From Monodelphis domestica (lineage: Eukaryota; Chordata; Mammalia; Didelphimorphia; Didelphidae), in contig NC_077228.1 in the NCBI RefSeq assembly GCF_027887165.1, forward strand, positions 108,078,043 to 108,142,042: a stretch of 64,000 nt of DNA, read 5' to 3'. Below the pieces are notes generated by a model, which was not told where the DNA came from, did not search any database, and saw only the letters and a program-made list of their open reading frames with translations. Shown piece after piece: positions 1-12,381 of the stretch. Each line of letters starts with the position of its first letter. Within the stretch, counting starts at the first letter, position 1. A program made the translations under genes and the position numbers.

Positions 1-180
1 TCAGAGTAGACTGGTATCCATCCCCTCTCCTTAACCTTCCCCCTCGTCCACAGGGATTCCTCCAGGATCCTAAATTATGGGAAATTGGTGAGGGGAACGT
101 TATTTCCTATGAGAGAGACTTACAGTCAATGTATACTGGCTAAAGAAGCCCTCAACCCAGCCTGATTCATACTCAGTGAT
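1..180. other. Unassigned flank (REN intron 3 or beyond)
   Basis: Nothing recognisable. By position it should be REN intron 3 or further downstream, but no exon 4 was seen. Confidence 0.4.
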
Positions 181-1073
181 GTAAACCTTAAAATTTCTTA
201 GACTTATAAATGTTGGAAATTTCGCCATTGGGAAATTTCATACTTGAAAAATTTCCTATTGATAGTGGGAACTCTATTGGAATGTGAACCCCATTGGCAT
301 GGGAGGTTCCTCCTCCTCCCTTCTTAAGATTACTTTAGGACAGAAACCCTTTGCTGAACAATGGAAAGGGCTTTGACCTATGCTTAAGCATAGAACAGGA
401 AGTTCTTTGAGTCATGATTGATTTTAGAATTGATACAATAGAGATACTTGGAATGACAGAACCAGGTCTTGGAAAATACAATTTCCACCCCACTCAGTCC
501 TAACAGGATTTAGGAAGGGCTGCAGCAAAGGATCAAGATTTAATTATTGAGAATATGACCTTCAACAGACATGTGCAAAGCCACAGACCTCTGGGCGGTC
601 CTGGGTTAAGCTAGAGCCACCATTGGCACAGGGAAGACATGGACAGTGACTGGTAGATGTGAGAACTGAGGGGAGGGAACTGAGATGGTTTCCTTAAAGA
701 TAGAGGGGTCTGAGGACTGAGGGGGGTTGGTTGGAGAGGTTTTTGGTCTGAGAGGTGGTGCTTTGAGAGTTGGCTCTGAAGGAAGCTGGAGGTGGAGGCC
801 CCTAAGACTCTTTCTCCATTTTGGTCACGTGAGTAATAGGGACTGATCTTCTTTCTTTGCCTCAGCTATCTAAGGGCTTGGGCCTTTTGGCCCAGCCTAA
901 ACAGAAGGGGTATTTAAGCCCTATTCCCTTCTCTCCCCTTTCTCTCTCCCTCTCTCTCGCTATCTTCTAATTCCTTTCTTCCTCCTGTTTGTAATTAAAC
1001 TCTATAAAAGGTTGACTGCTGACTTGAGTTTTCATTTAGGAATTACATAGCTGAATTCCTTGGTGACCTTAAA
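181..1073 (+). mobile_element. Old LTR, probably solo
   Basis: The segment starts TGTAAACC and ends near ATATATCA. It has a TATA-like box (GGTATTTAAGCC) near 910, a long C/T tract, and an ATTAAA poly(A) signal near 995 followed by a T-rich end. That order (U3, TATA, poly(A) signal, short tail) is typical of a retroviral LTR read on the plus strand. No internal genes adjoin it. Exact ends and family are uncertain. It is an old fossil inside a renin intron. Confidence 0.5.
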
Positions 1074-1391
1074 TTAATATATATCAGTCTTTTAAAGTGA
1101 TTTCCTTGTCACAATGAGGAATTCAGACCCATTTGGTTTGTAAGTAGAGGATATTGAGGCGTCGTATTGATGGTGAAACTCTGGGGAGGAGACAAAGATC
1201 CAGGTATTAGAGGAGGAAACTAGACAGAGAAGTTGGAATGCACTGAGGTCAGAAAAGATTCAGCCCCCTTCTCTGTCATTAACAATGTATCCAGAAAGGG
1301 GGCCAACAGATGCTGTCTAACATCCTTCCTAACAGTCTGATTCTGCAATCTGCTGTCACTGGTGGGAGCACAGGTGGGTAGGGTTAAAAGT

Positions 1392-1505
1392 TCTAGGAAT
1401 GTGCCTAGTTGTGTGACTGGGCAAGTCACTTAGCCCCATTTGCCTAGCCTTTGGCCTTCTGTCTTAGAGTTGTTACTGAGACAGAAATTCGGGTTAAAAA
1501 ATAAT
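1392..1505 (+). repeat. tRNA-derived marsupial SINE fragment
   Basis: It contains the SINE-internal stretch GTGACTGGGCAAGTCACTTA followed by the CCATTTGCCTAGCC and TCTGTCTTAGAG segments typical of the 3' half of this family. The tRNA-like head is missing. Confidence 0.6.
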
Positions 1506-2354
1506 AAAGGATGTGCCTAAAGGTGGTTGAATAGAAAGAGTCCAAAGCAAGGAAGACTTGCCTTTAACACAGACTGGCCTGGTGACCCTTCACAAGTCTC
1601 TTACTATCACAGAGCTTAGCTAAGACCCCAAGTCACAGAGAAGGTGCCCATGGGTGCTGGTTGAGGGGGTTTCTTCACCTGGGAGTACCCATCTCAAGGA
1701 AATCCCAGGTCAGGCTGTACCCCTCAAGAAAACCTTTACAAATGTAAAAATGACGGATATCTGCTATGTGCCCCACACTCTGTCAGGGCCTAAACTAGGT
1801 TTCAGTTTTGTTGTTCTTTTTTCACATATTGCAACCTAAAGCCTGCTGCAAACAACAGGAAGGGTGACTTTCATTAGGGATGGAAACCCTGACAGCACCC
1901 CTATTAGCAATAATGAGATTCTGGGGTGGCAGAGCTCCTTCTGGGAACTTCCTGGGTGGTCCTGGATAGTAGGGCTCCTCTAGCCTGTCATCTGTCAGCT
2001 TCCTATTTAACCAAAGCAGTTAGCTGGTGTTTACATATTGCTGAAGATTGAATGGACTCTCAGCTTATGCCTAAGCCCCACTTGCCTTACCTTAGGTAAG
2101 CCTCTGTACTCTGTTTAGGATTCCTCCTGAGCTTTGTTCCATCTTTTAAATGAATCAGCTTGAAGCATCTCTAGTCTTGGGGTGGGGGTGGAGGCAGGAA
2201 GTACACAATGTACACTGGAGAAATAAGTGTTGATTCACAGATTGTCAGAGATAGGAGCTAAGAACCTGTGAGAGATGCTAGAATGATATTGATGGAGATC
2301 TAATTGCTAGGAGTCATGAGAGCTCCTCGAATGGAGGTTAAATGCCAAGGATAG
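1506..2354. other. Intronic sequence, no gene seen
   Basis: A weak MIR-like patch is possible around 1540-1620 (GACCCTTCACAAGTCTCTTA). No exon with splice signals and aspartic-protease homology was recognised on the minus strand, where renin exon 4 would be expected. Confidence 0.4.
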
Positions 2355-2446
2355 AGCAGGTCTTGACTAGCCCTTACCTCTATTCTGTCTTGGAACCAAT
2401 ACACAATATTGATTCTGAAATGGAATGCAAGGGTTAAAAAAAAGTC
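2355..2446 (+). repeat. SINE 3' tail fragment
   Basis: It reads CTAGCCCTTACCTCTATTCT and then TTGGAACCAATACACAATAT, ending in an A-run. This is the 3' end of the same tRNA-derived SINE family seen elsewhere in the window. Confidence 0.6.
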
Positions 2447-2737
2447 ATTAGGCTTCAGTGATCAGAATGGGGCTATAAGCATGGAGACATGGGGCAAAGT
2501 CAGGGTTGGAGTGAAGACTGGCTTAGGAATTCAGTCTTCTCCCTAGCTGAGGAAGACCTGGAAGTCCTTTGGGTGGCCAGGGTCTTAATGCTTCTTCAGG
2601 AAATCAGATTTGAATTTGTATTCCCTCCCCTTATTATCATTTATCTTTTCTGATTGAAAGAACAAGGAGCTTGGAGTGAGGACCCCTGGGTTCTGTACAA
2701 GGTTCTGATCATTCTGGGCTTTCCCCCACATTATTTA

Positions 2738-3392
<655 letters not shown>

Positions 3393-3543
3393 ATCCACAA
3401 AATTGTAGAGATCAAGAGACAATACTGTATCAATGGAATTCTTTTCATTGGTCTGTGTCCCATGTTCCATTTTCAACTTCTCCAAGAGCTTTCCCCTTGT
3501 CTTCATGCTCTCTTTGATTGAGGTCATTTTCTTGAGGGCAATC
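3393..3543 (-). CDS. REN: Renin exon 2 (prosegment)
   Basis: This exon encodes most of the renin propeptide, which blocks the active site until it is removed. On the minus strand a GGTCAG acceptor precedes 3543 and a GTAAGT donor follows 3393, giving 151 bases. After a split first codon it reads IALKKMTSIKESMKTRGKLL and ends SLDLYNFVD. Human renin has IFLKRMPSIRESLKERG and ends ILTNYMD just before TQYYGE, so ends and phase agree. The middle, rich in Lys, Asn and Thr, is poorly conserved, as expected of a prosegment. It sits 382 bases upstream of exon 3. The signal-peptide exon 1 should lie at higher coordinates on this strand, but I could not recognise it between here and KISS1. It may be divergent or lie in the non-repeat stretches at 3.6-7.1 kb. 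Confidence 0.85.
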
Positions 3544-4027
3544 CTGACCAGGAATAGAGTAAAGACAAGACAAGCATATTAGAATTTTGCAGGGTCCCCT
3601 ACTCAATCCCTTAAGATTATTTCACTCATTCCTTTGTACCCCCCCCCCCATTAAGACTGCCGCAACATCTCAGATTAGGCATTAGAGAGCTGGACCTATT
3701 TCTAAGACCACCAAAGATATTCTAGGAGAGAGGAAAAATATAATTGTGAAATGTTTAACAAAAAAAAAACCATAATGAAACATCGTGAAGGTTTGTGATT
3801 TTCCAAATCAGTAAGTGACTCAGAGGGATCCATTTCTAGTGGAGTTTGACACCACTGGTCTAAAAGCTTCCTTGGTTCCTCTTGCTCAATGCCCCAATCC
3901 CTTCTCCAAACATATATACACCCCTGCCACTTCTTCACAAGGTAACAAAACATAACTCTTCCATACATAATGACAGAGCTATGAGTGGTTACTAGTGCTG
4001 AGTGCTGTAGATATTTGGGGCCAATCA

Positions 4028-4200
4028 GCAGTTCTAATGGATAGAGCGCTAGCGTTTAAGTCAGGGACATTTGAAATTAAAGCCTGCCATAGACACTTAA
4101 CAGCTTTGTGATCCTAGACAAGTCATTTAACTTCATTTTGTCCATAAAATAGATAATAATAGTATATACTTCAAACAGCTGTGTGAATTAATTGAGAAAA
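4028..4200 (+). repeat. Core-SINE (MIR/THER-type)
   Basis: Tract with GTGATCCTAGACAAGTCATT followed by TTAACTTCATTTTGTCCATA and AAATAGATAATAATAG. This is the conserved core and tail of the mammalian core-SINE superfamily. Diverged. Confidence 0.6.
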
Positions 4201-4207
4201 CAGCAAT

Positions 4208-4424
4208 AGTACTTTGAAATCTTTTTTTTAAAGCTCTTACTTTCTGTTTTAGAATCAATACTATGTATTGGTTCTAAGGCAGAAGAGCGATAATGGCTAG
4301 GCAATGGGGGTTAAGTGACTTGCCCAGGGTCATATAGCTAGGCAGTGTCTAAGGCCAGATTTGAACCCAGGACCTCCCATCTCTAGACTTGGCTCTCAAT
4401 CCACTGAACCACCCAGCTGCCCAC
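4208..4424 (-). repeat. tRNA-derived marsupial SINE, near full length
   Basis: Read on the minus strand it starts GGGCAGCTGGGTGGTTCAGT, continues through the GGGTTCAAATCTGGCC box B and the GTGACCCTGGGCAAGTC core, and ends with an A-rich tail at about 4208. The promoter boxes are of tRNA type. It lies in the REN upstream or intron 1 region. Confidence 0.75.
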
Positions 4425-4794
4425 AGTACTTTGAAATCTTAAAGCACAAGGAAATACTGATATTGGCAAGATTTCTAGATCATGTTTTCATTTGTTAAAA
4501 GGGAGGGCTTTCTGAATTAGGGTGGGTAATGATTTGTTGAAAGAGCATCACTTTAATTAAAAAGTAATTACATTCATTAAATATGTAAAATATAACAATC
4601 CTTCCATATATAATTAAGCATATTGATTGTATAATTAACATTCATAATATTAATTTTAAAAGAATTATCTTCCCAAAAGTTTTATGAATCTATTCCACTT
4701 GCCCTCTCCAAGGAGACTAAATAAATAATCACAATAAGGGGAGTGGTATGAATGAGATCTGAATTTAGAATATCTGTAGGATCTTGATCCACTG

Positions 4795-4870
4795 ATACTC
4801 TTCCTTGGCCTCATTTTCCTCATATGTAAAATGAGGGGATTGGAATGGTTATTGGTAAGGTCTTAAATCT
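4795..4870 (+). repeat. MIR-like 3' fragment
   Basis: Contains CCTCATTTTCCTCATATGTA then AAATGAGGGGATTGGA, the usual 3' end of MIR-type SINEs. Confidence 0.55.
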
Positions 4871-5149
4871 GCCCTCCTATCATTTATTCTTTTTTTATGG
4901 AAAAGACACACTCAGCACTAGGAGACTTAAGGAAACAAGAGAGCCTGGCTTATTCTTATCACTGGCATGGCCACAGAATTTCCATCTGCCCCAAGCATGG
5001 GCAGAATGTCCTTACTGATCTCTTAGACAAATGTTGGTGGCTGGGCAGAGGGACTGGGAAGAAGAGATGATGCTAAAGGAGAAGTTTGAGATAGAAATCA
5101 GGAAATCTTCCTCCCAATTCTGAGATTCAGTGATCTCCCAGAGACCTAA

Positions 5150-5400
5150 GAAAACCAGTTGTAGTCAATTAGTCACATCTGACTCTTTGTGACTCCATTT
5201 GGGTTTTTTTTGGCAAAGATACTGGAGTCATTTGCCATTTCCTTCTTGGGCTCATTAGACAGAAGAGGAAACTGAGGCAAACAGAATAGAAATTACTAGC
5301 CTAGGTTTACATAGCTAGTAAGTGTTTTAGGATAGATTTGAACGTAGGTCTTCCTGCCTCCAGGGTCAGTATTTGATCCATTGTGCAAGGTAGCAGCACA
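5150..5400 (-). repeat. Mar1-type SINE
   Basis: The tract CTCTTTGTGACTCCATTTGG, GGCAAAGATACTGGAGTCAT and GAGGAAACTGAGGCAAACAG recurs at 57690-57915 and is a common marsupial MIR-related SINE. The tRNA-like head lies at the right end, so the element is on the minus strand. Confidence 0.65.
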
Positions 5401-5454
5401 GGCAAAATTCTAAAGGGTTGCTGGTGAAGGGAAGAGGAATGGGGTACTGACTAG

Positions 5455-6447
5455 TGTAAGAATTAAAATGGTTGGTGTTATAAACTGTAATAATTAAATA
5501 GTGGAAGACTTAAATTGTAGTAGATATAAGAGTGGATGAGTAAATTGTGACTGCAGAAAATGTTTTCACTACAGTGTCTTGTTTTTAAATCAATATATAA
5601 GGTGGTCGCCAGGGAAATATTCCCAATTATGAAATATACCCAAGTCAACTGGTTTTTATAGAGATTTTAATTAATTAATACAATGAGTAATTAAAGAAAG
5701 AGAGAGAGAATAAGAAAGGAATAAGTATGAAGGGCCTTAAGCCAACATGGCCTAGACCTGAGTCTTAAGAGAGAGATCAGTCAGTCCTTAATCACTCACC
5801 ACAAGATCTGTCCAAGCAAGGATTCAGAGGGACAGAGTCTCCTCAGAGGAAGTTCCAGCCAGAGTCAACCTCCTTCAGACTGTCTTCAGAGCCTCCTTAG
5901 AGACCCTCTCCCAACAGCCTCCTTAGAGCCTCTCTTCAAGAGACTTCCTTTTTAGGAGACTGTCATCTCCTTATATAGGGAATTTTCTCCTATGTAATCT
6001 CCCCTAAGTTCTCCCATCTACCAATCACAGTAGACCTTTTTCAAAGGACAGACCATTCTTAGTTCACAGCTAAGAAGCTGTAAATTTTTGAGTAATTCAC
6101 ACCAGGAAAGCTCTGAGTAAGTTTCTCACCTCTTTGTTCCTTGTAAATTCACAAGTTGCTTGACCTTGATAGGTACTTATCACTCTTTTGTATTAGTCCT
6201 AAAATAAGCATGGCCTAAGAACTTTTTGTCTCACTATAAGTATGGGTTTAAGTACTTTTCATTGTTCAGAAAGGAGTTTACAACTTTATCTTCCCCTAAG
6301 GCATGCTTAAGTATGGCAAAGTAGAGTTCTCACATTCCTGATCTAAGTTACTTTCACTGCCCAAATGGGGCATGGTCCCAATGGGGAATTTTTAAGGTTC
6401 ACAATCCAACCTTATGAAGTAGGGTCTGAGAATTTTTAAGATTCACA
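5455..6447 (-). mobile_element. Solo LTR, family X, copy 1
   Basis: Read on the plus strand it starts TGTAAGAATTAAAATGG and ends AGATTCACA. It is flanked by CTAG on both sides (5451-5454 and 6448-6451), a 4-base target duplication as in gammaretrovirus-like elements. It matches the copies at 36838 and 62493 over its whole length, and the LTR at 26519 more distantly. The polypurine tract and internal region of the 26519 copy show that the family's transcription direction is minus here. It is a retroviral fossil with no internal genes. Confidence 0.75.
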
Positions 6448-6451
6448 CTAG

Positions 6452-7165
6452 GAACTTAAGAACGAGGTAATGCTACATGGAAATGGTAGGTGGCAGCAGA
6501 GACTCACAGCAGCCCAGCACAAAACTGACACCTCAAGGTGGGTATTGAGGGAACAAGACAATGAAGGAGTTTTGTGGAAAAGAGTCAGCAATCCTGTTGC
6601 TGAGAACCCTGAAGGATTTTTGCCCCTATATGTCCACTTGAGTGTTGCTGCCCTGACCGTTATACTCAAGCTGAGATGCATCCTTCATGACCAAGGAGAG
6701 CTCTAGCTCAAAGGGGTATTGGAGGACCTCCAGCCCAGCCTTTCATTTTAGAGGTAGGGAAACTGAGGTTAGGAGACTTGCCCAAGGACACATCTAAGGT
6801 AAGATTCAAACCCTCTTTTCCACTGTACCAGTCACACTGGCAATTTTCCCAGCGTCACTCCCCTTCCCCAGAAACATGATGAAAGAAGTCATTTCTGTCC
6901 TTAGTTTTATTATGGGCTTTCCTCTTTCCCAGCACAGTCTTCCTGTTTGAAAATGACCCTTATTGCTGAATGCTCCCAAACTGGCATCCTAACCCCAAAT
7001 ACCCTCAACCCAAACATACAGGGATGTGTTGGTAAAAGATTAACAACTGGCACTCCAGAAGAGGAATGTGAAGAAGCCACCATTTTAAGCTTAATCTACA
7101 TTAGTAAAATTTTCTCTGTCACTTGCTTTATATTCTTTTTCTTTTTTCTGTTGTGTTGACACTGT
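6452..7165. other. Non-coding region with a MIR fragment
   Basis: Position 6715-6835 holds a minus-strand MIR-like piece (GTAGGGAAACTGAGGTTAGG). Short open frames on both strands at 6448-6706 show no family resemblance, and I reject them as genes. The rest is unassigned. Confidence 0.5.
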
Positions 7166-7345
7166 CTTTTTTTTAATTGAAAATTTTTATTTAATTAATT
7201 AATTTAGAATATTTTTCCATGGTTACATGATTGATGTTCTTTCCCTCCTCTCTCCCTACCCCCTCCCATAGCCAATGTGCAATTCCACTGGGTTTTACAT
7301 GTATCATTGATCAAGACCTATTTCCCTACTATTGATAATTGCACC
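7166..7345 (-). repeat. Unnamed repeat-like segment with T-run left end
   Basis: Begins with a T-run and AT-rich ATTAATTAATTTAGAATA, then the block CATGGTTACATGATTGATGT and GGGTTTTACATGTATCATTG. The T-run suggests a poly(A) end of an element on the minus strand. The family name is not certain to me. Confidence 0.45.
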
Positions 7346-7538
7346 TTTTGATTTCGACTGCTTAAAGGGATGACCCGCCAGCTGGGGTGTGCTAACTGGG
7401 TGTTTGTAGGGCAGGCAATGTTTGGGACACCTTTTCTAGTCCCCTCCCTTGATTAGGGTGAGCAGTGCTGTCCTAGAGAGGGCTTCTCAGTCACCCAGGA
7501 TGCTGTCAAATGTCCCTGCTGCCCTACAGGGCTGAATG
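7346..7538. other. Unassigned segment beside L1-A
   Basis: A GC-richer block (GGGATGACCCGCCAGCTGGG through TGCTGCCCTACAGGG) that lies exactly between the T-run repeat and the broken end of L1-A. I see no coding signal, no tRNA fold and no match to the other repeats in the window. Confidence 0.4.
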
Positions 7539-7898
7539 AAATCAATAGTTCTATCACTTTCGATTTTATTAATTTCTCCCTTAATTTTTAGGATTTCTAG
7601 TTTGGTTTTCTGCTGGGGGGTTTTAATTTGATCACTTTCGAGTTTTTTTATTTGCATTTCCAATTGATTGATCTCTGCTCTCCCTAGTTTGTTAATATAT
7701 GCACTTAGGGATATGAATTTACCTCTAATTACTGCTTTGGCTGCATCCCCAAAGGTTTGAAAGGGTGTCTCACCTTTGTCATTTTCCTCTGTAAAATTAT
7801 TGTTTCTATGAATTCTACTCTAACTAATCGATTTTGGAGTATCATATTGTTTAATTTCCAATTAGTTTTTTATTTGGTTTTTCACGTACCATTATTGA

Positions 7899-8603
7899 TC
7901 ATTTTTTTATTGCCTTGTGATCTGAAAAGGCTGCATTTATTATTTCTGCTATTCTGTATTTGTGTGCCATGTTTCTGTGACCTAATGTATGGTCAATCTT
8001 TGTGAATGTGCCCTGTGATGCTGAGAAGAAGGTGTATTCCTTTTTATTCCTATTTATTTTTCTCCATATGTCTATTAATTCTAATTTTTCTAAGATTTCA
8101 TTCACTTCTTTTACCTCTTTCTTATTTATTTTTTCATTTGATTTATCTAAATTTGATAATGGTTGGTTTAAGTCTCCCACTAATATGGTTTTACTGTCTA
8201 TTTCTTCCTTCAATTCTCCTAGTTTCTCCATTAGAAATTTGGGTGCTATATTATTTGGTGCATACATGTTGATTAGTGATATTTCTTCATTATCTAAAGT
8301 CCTTTTTAACAAAATATAATTACATTCCCTATCCCTTTTGATCAGGTCTATTTTTGCTTTGGCTTTATCAGATATCATGATTACCACTCCTGCCTTCTTT
8401 CTGTCAGTTGAGGCCCAGAAGGTCTTACTCCATCCTTTTATTCTGACCTTGTGGTTGTCTACCCTCCTAATGTGTGTTTCTTGAAGACAACATATGGTAG
8501 GGTTTTGGATTCTAATCCATTCTGCTATTTGTCTACATTTTATGGGTGAGATCATCCCATTCCCGTTCAAAGTTATGACTGTCACTTGTGGACTCCCTGG
8601 CAT
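7899..8603 (-). pseudogene. L1-A ORF2, endonuclease part only
   Basis: It starts MPGSPQVTVITLNGNGMISP. It carries the apurinic-type endonuclease motifs: the N-terminal LNGNG, CCLQETH, the VGDLNQPLSN stretch and the SDHKAI motif near the end. The frame stays open for 234 codons. Homology continues to about 7539 but the reverse transcriptase is missing because the element is cut there. Compared with L1-C, the LNVNG motif Val is Gly here. Confidence 0.8.
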
Positions 8604-9159
8604 TTTGATATCCTTCCCTAATCTAAACTTTCTTCTTTAGCTCTAAATTTTTAATCCAGTGATTTACTTTAAATCAGTCCCCCTTGTCCCCTCCCTTGAT
8701 ATGTTTCCTTTTCTAGTCCCTCCCTTTTTGTTCCCCCCCTTCCCCCTCTTCTTCCCTCCCTTTATTGTGTTCCCTTTCTCCTACCCCCCCTTGGTTTTCC
8801 CTTCTCCCTTCCCTTGTTGGGTAAGATAGAATTCAAGATCCCAATGGATCTGGATGTTCTTCCCTCTCAGAGTTGATTTCCCTGAGAGTAAGGTTTAAGT
8901 AAAAACTTTCTTCATCTCCTTCTTATAGGAGTTTCCTTCCCCTCCCTTTCCTGTGTGAATCTTTGTGTGAGAAAGATTATTCTATTTGTTCTTTCTTTTC
9001 CCCCTATTTATACATTACATTTTCCCCATATATTAATATACATAGATTGATATAAATATAGTCCTTATAGAAGAGAGTTTGAATAAAAGAAAAAGATTAC
9101 ATTTTTCTCCTTTTCCCTTTCCTTCATATTTACCCTTTCAGGTATTCCATGCTCTTTGT

Positions 9160-10095
9160 TTTTCAATATTGAACTTTCCACAGAGCTCTGGTCTTTTCTT
9201 TGCAAAAACTTGGAAATCTTCTATTTTGTTGAATGCCCGTACTTTCCCTTGGAAGTATAGTCAGTTTTGCTGGGTAGCTGATTCTTGGTTTAAGTCCCAG
9301 ATCTCTTGCCTTTCTGAAAATCATGTTCCATGCCTTACAGTCATTCAGAATGGAAGCTGCAAGATCTTGTGTGACCCTGATTGGCATTCCTTTATGTCTA
9401 AATTGTCTTTTTCTGGCTTCTTGTAAGATTTTTTCTTTTGCTTGAAAGCTTTGGAATTTGGCAATTACATTCCTGGGAGTTGTCTTTTGGGGGTTTATTG
9501 TAGAGGGCGTTCTGTGAACTCTTTCAGTGCCTGTATTGCCCCCTTGTTCTGGAATCTCTGGGCAATTTTCTTTGATTATATCTTGTATTACAATGTTGAG
9601 TTTGCTGTTTATTTCTGGATTTTCTGGTAGTCCAATTATTCTTAAATTGTCTCTTCTCCCTCTATTTTCCAAGTCTATGACCTTGTTGGTGAGATATTTT
9701 ATGTTCTCTTCTAATTTCTTGGTATTTTGGCTTTGCTTTATTAATTCTTGCTCTTTTACATGCACGTTGTCTTCCAGTTGGCTGATTCTGACCTTTAAAG
9801 CCTGGTTTTCCATTTCAGTTTGGTCAAACTAGATTTGTAGATGCGTGAATTTCTTTTGCATTATTTCCCACTTTTCCTCCCAGAAGGCGTCCATCTTTTT
9901 GATCATTTCCGATTCAAATTCTTCATGGGTTTGTGGAGAGTTTCCGTTTCCTTTGGAAGTTTTTGGAGCATTTGCTTGTGTTTCCTCTTCTATCTCCTCC
10001 GTATTTTGTATTTTTGCTCCATAAAATGTGTCCAAAGTTGCACCCTTCTTCTTGTTTTTCTTGGAGTTTGGGGGCTTTTCTGTGCTGTTTGCCAT
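9160..10095 (-). pseudogene. L1-A ORF1 (RNA-binding protein), broken
   Basis: ORF1p is the L1 trimeric RNA chaperone. It starts at 10095 with MANSTEKPPNSKKNKKKG, then a coiled-coil stretch (FWEEKWEIMQKKF, then VKEQELIKQSQNTKKLEENI), the RRM-like part (GRRDNLRIIGLPENPEINSK) and the C-terminal domain (TTPRNVIAKFQSFQAKEKIL). A stop near 9829 splits the coiled coil region, and the tail shows a late frame problem. The length (about 310 residues) fits L1-C ORF1. Confidence 0.75.
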
Positions 10096-10824
10096 CTCTA
10101 TCTGATGGGGAGGATTAGCTTTTCTTATCTCTGTCTGGTGTTCAGAGGCTTTAGCCCCAGGCTAATTTTCCATTTGTGGGTGTTACTGCTCTCAGTTCCC
10201 TCCCGATGCTTCTTCATTGCCTTACTTCTGTGCTCTGAGCCTGGCTTGGCATTGTCTGTGAGGTATCTTAGAGCCTTTGTGAGCCAGAAGGGCCTGCACT
10301 CTGAGGGGGGAGGAGCCGAGGCTTCCAGGAGCTCGGAGGGCTCCTGATAGGATTAACTTCAGCTGGGTTGGACTGAGTGTGTCTTAAAACAGGGACCTTC
10401 CCTGAGACTCGGATGGAAGGATCCAGCCAGGGGGCTACAGGCTCCCCTCGTTTTCTCTGTGTTTCCCTGCTGTCTGGGTTCCCCCGCAACTGGCTCAGAT
10501 TGTTTTCAGGATGCAGCCTTCAGAATAGCCAGCCCTGAGGTCCTTTTGCTGGCTCTTAGGTTCCCGCTGCTGCCTTGGACTTGGTGCTCTGCGTTAGGGG
10601 GGATGGGTCCTGGGACCTTCCTTCTGCCTACCCCTTTGATCCAAATGATCTCGGGTTCTGCCTTTTGGGGGGCCATACCTTTTGATCTAGGTCCAGGAGG
10701 AGGGTTCCTGGGATCTATCCTGTTGTTTGTTTGGAATTTCGGTGTCCTAGGAGCATACAGTTTGAGATCGGTTAGGGTTTCCAGAGATCTGAACTTTAGC
10801 TCTCTCTAAGCCACCATCTTGACC

Positions 10825-12157
10825 AGAAGTCCACCATGTATTAGGGCATAAAAACATTGCAAACCAGTGCAAAAGAGCAAAAATAATAATTACAACCTTC
10901 TCAGATTACAATGCAATGAAAATAATAATTAGTAAGGGTACATGGAGAGGCAAATGAAAAAATAATTGGAAATTAAACAATACATTTCTCCAAAATTGGT
11001 TAGTTAAAGAACAAATCATAGAAACAATTAATAACTTCATAGAAGAAAATGACAATGATGAGACATCCTTTCAAAATCTATGGGATGCAGCCAAAGCAGT
11101 ACTCAGTGGGAAATTCATATCTTTGAGTTCATATATTAACAAATTAAGGAGGGCAGAGGTCAGTGAATTGGGCATGCAAATTAAAAAACTAGAAACTGAA
11201 CAAATTAAAAATCCTCAGATGAAGACTAAATTAGAGATTATAACAATCAAAGGACAGATTAATCAAATTGAAAGTCAAAGAACTATTGATTTAATAAATA
11301 AGTCTAGAACCTGGTACTTTGAAAAAACAAATGAAATAGACAAAGTCTATTTAGAAATAGACTTAGAAATAGAACTTAGAAATAGAAATAGACAAAGTCC
11401 ATCTCATTTAAAAAAGGAAAGAAGAAAATCAAATTGATAGTATCCAAGATGAAAAGGATGATCTCATCTATAATGAAGAGGAAATTAAGGCAATCATTAT
11501 AAATTATTATGCCCAATTATATGGCAACAAATATGGCAATCTAGGTGATATGGGTAAATATTTATAAAAATATAAATTGCCTAGACTAACAGAGAAAGAA
11601 ATAGAGTACCTAAATAACCCCATATCAGAAAAAAAAAATTGAACAATCCATCAAAGAGCTCATTAAGAAAAAATCCCCAGGTCCAGATTGTTTCAAAAAT
11701 GAATCCTATCAAACATTCAAAGAACAACAAATCCCAATATTATACAAACTATTTGACAGAATAAGCCAAGAAGGAGTTCTACCAAATTCCTTTTACAACA
11801 CAAATATGTTAGATACCAAAGCCAGGCAGGTTAAAAACAGAGAAAGAAAACGATAGACCAATATTCTTAATGAATATAAATGCAAAAATCTTAAATAGGA
11901 TACAAGCAAAAAGACTCCAGAAAATCATCACAAGGGTTATTCACTATGACCAGGTAGGATTCATACCAGGAATGCAAAGATGGTTCAATATTAGGAAAAC
12001 CATCAGCATAATTGACCATATTAACAAGGAAACTCACAAAAATCACAGATTATTTCAATAGATGCAGAAAAAAGCCTTTAACAAAATACAACACTCATTC
12101 CTCTTGAAAACACTAGAAAGTATAGGCATAGAAGGGTCTTTCCTAAAAACAATAAAC

Positions 12158-12206
<49 letters not shown>

Positions 12207-12369
12207 CTAAAACCATCAGCAAACACCATCTGCAATGGGGATAAACTAGAAGCCTTCACAATAAGATCAGAAGTAAAACAAGGATGCCCATTATCACCTC
12301 TATTATTTAACATTGTACGAGAAACACTGTAGCAATTAGAGAAGAAAAAAAATTGAAGGTATTAAAATG
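10825..12369 (+). mobile_element. L1-B, left part (old L1 ORF2)
   Basis: This is a diverged, 5'-truncated L1 starting inside the ORF2 endonuclease (CATGTATTAGGGCATAAAAA aligns to the HTLGHRNI region). It runs through the pre-RT region and the first RT blocks ([10 protein letters not shown]-like, [15 protein letters not shown]) with many frame breaks. A (TG)n run at 12164-12204 grew in the spot that reads TATATATC in other copies. At 12370 it is interrupted by the TIPRL retrocopy and resumes at 25402. Confidence 0.8.
12164..12204. repeat. (TG)n microsatellite
   Basis: About 20 TG units inside L1-B, at the position where sister L1 copies have a short TATATATC tract. It probably grew by slippage from that seed. 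Confidence 0.9.
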
Positions 12370-12381
12370 GGCAATGAGGAG

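Larger units (their letters stand above)
7539..10824 (-). mobile_element. L1-A: 5' portion of an L1, 3' part absent
   Basis: On the minus strand it begins at 10824 with GGTCAAGATGGTGGCTTAGA, the same 5' end as full-length L1-C. It continues through a GC-rich 5' UTR, ORF1 (from 10095) and the ORF2 endonuclease region (from 8603), and stops near 7539 inside the segment before the reverse transcriptase (the region encoding KIESDRTI). No 3' UTR or poly(A) is present, the reverse of the usual 5' truncation. It meets the unrelated L1-B at its right end. It is a young-looking copy, judged by long open stretches. Confidence 0.85.

Noticed and set aside
6448-6706. Overlapping open frames on both strands (77 and 78 codons)
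   Set aside because: No family resemblance, no splice signals that would fit renin exon 1, and mutual antisense overlap, so chance frames.
8002-10489. Many plus-strand frames in this region
   Set aside because: They are antisense shadows of L1-A ORF1, ORF2 and 5' UTR.
7539-12369. L1-A plus L1-B as one twin-primed (5'-inverted) L1
   Set aside because: Geometry fits, but they overlap by about 500 bases in content and L1-B is clearly more decayed. Kept only as an option in the findings.
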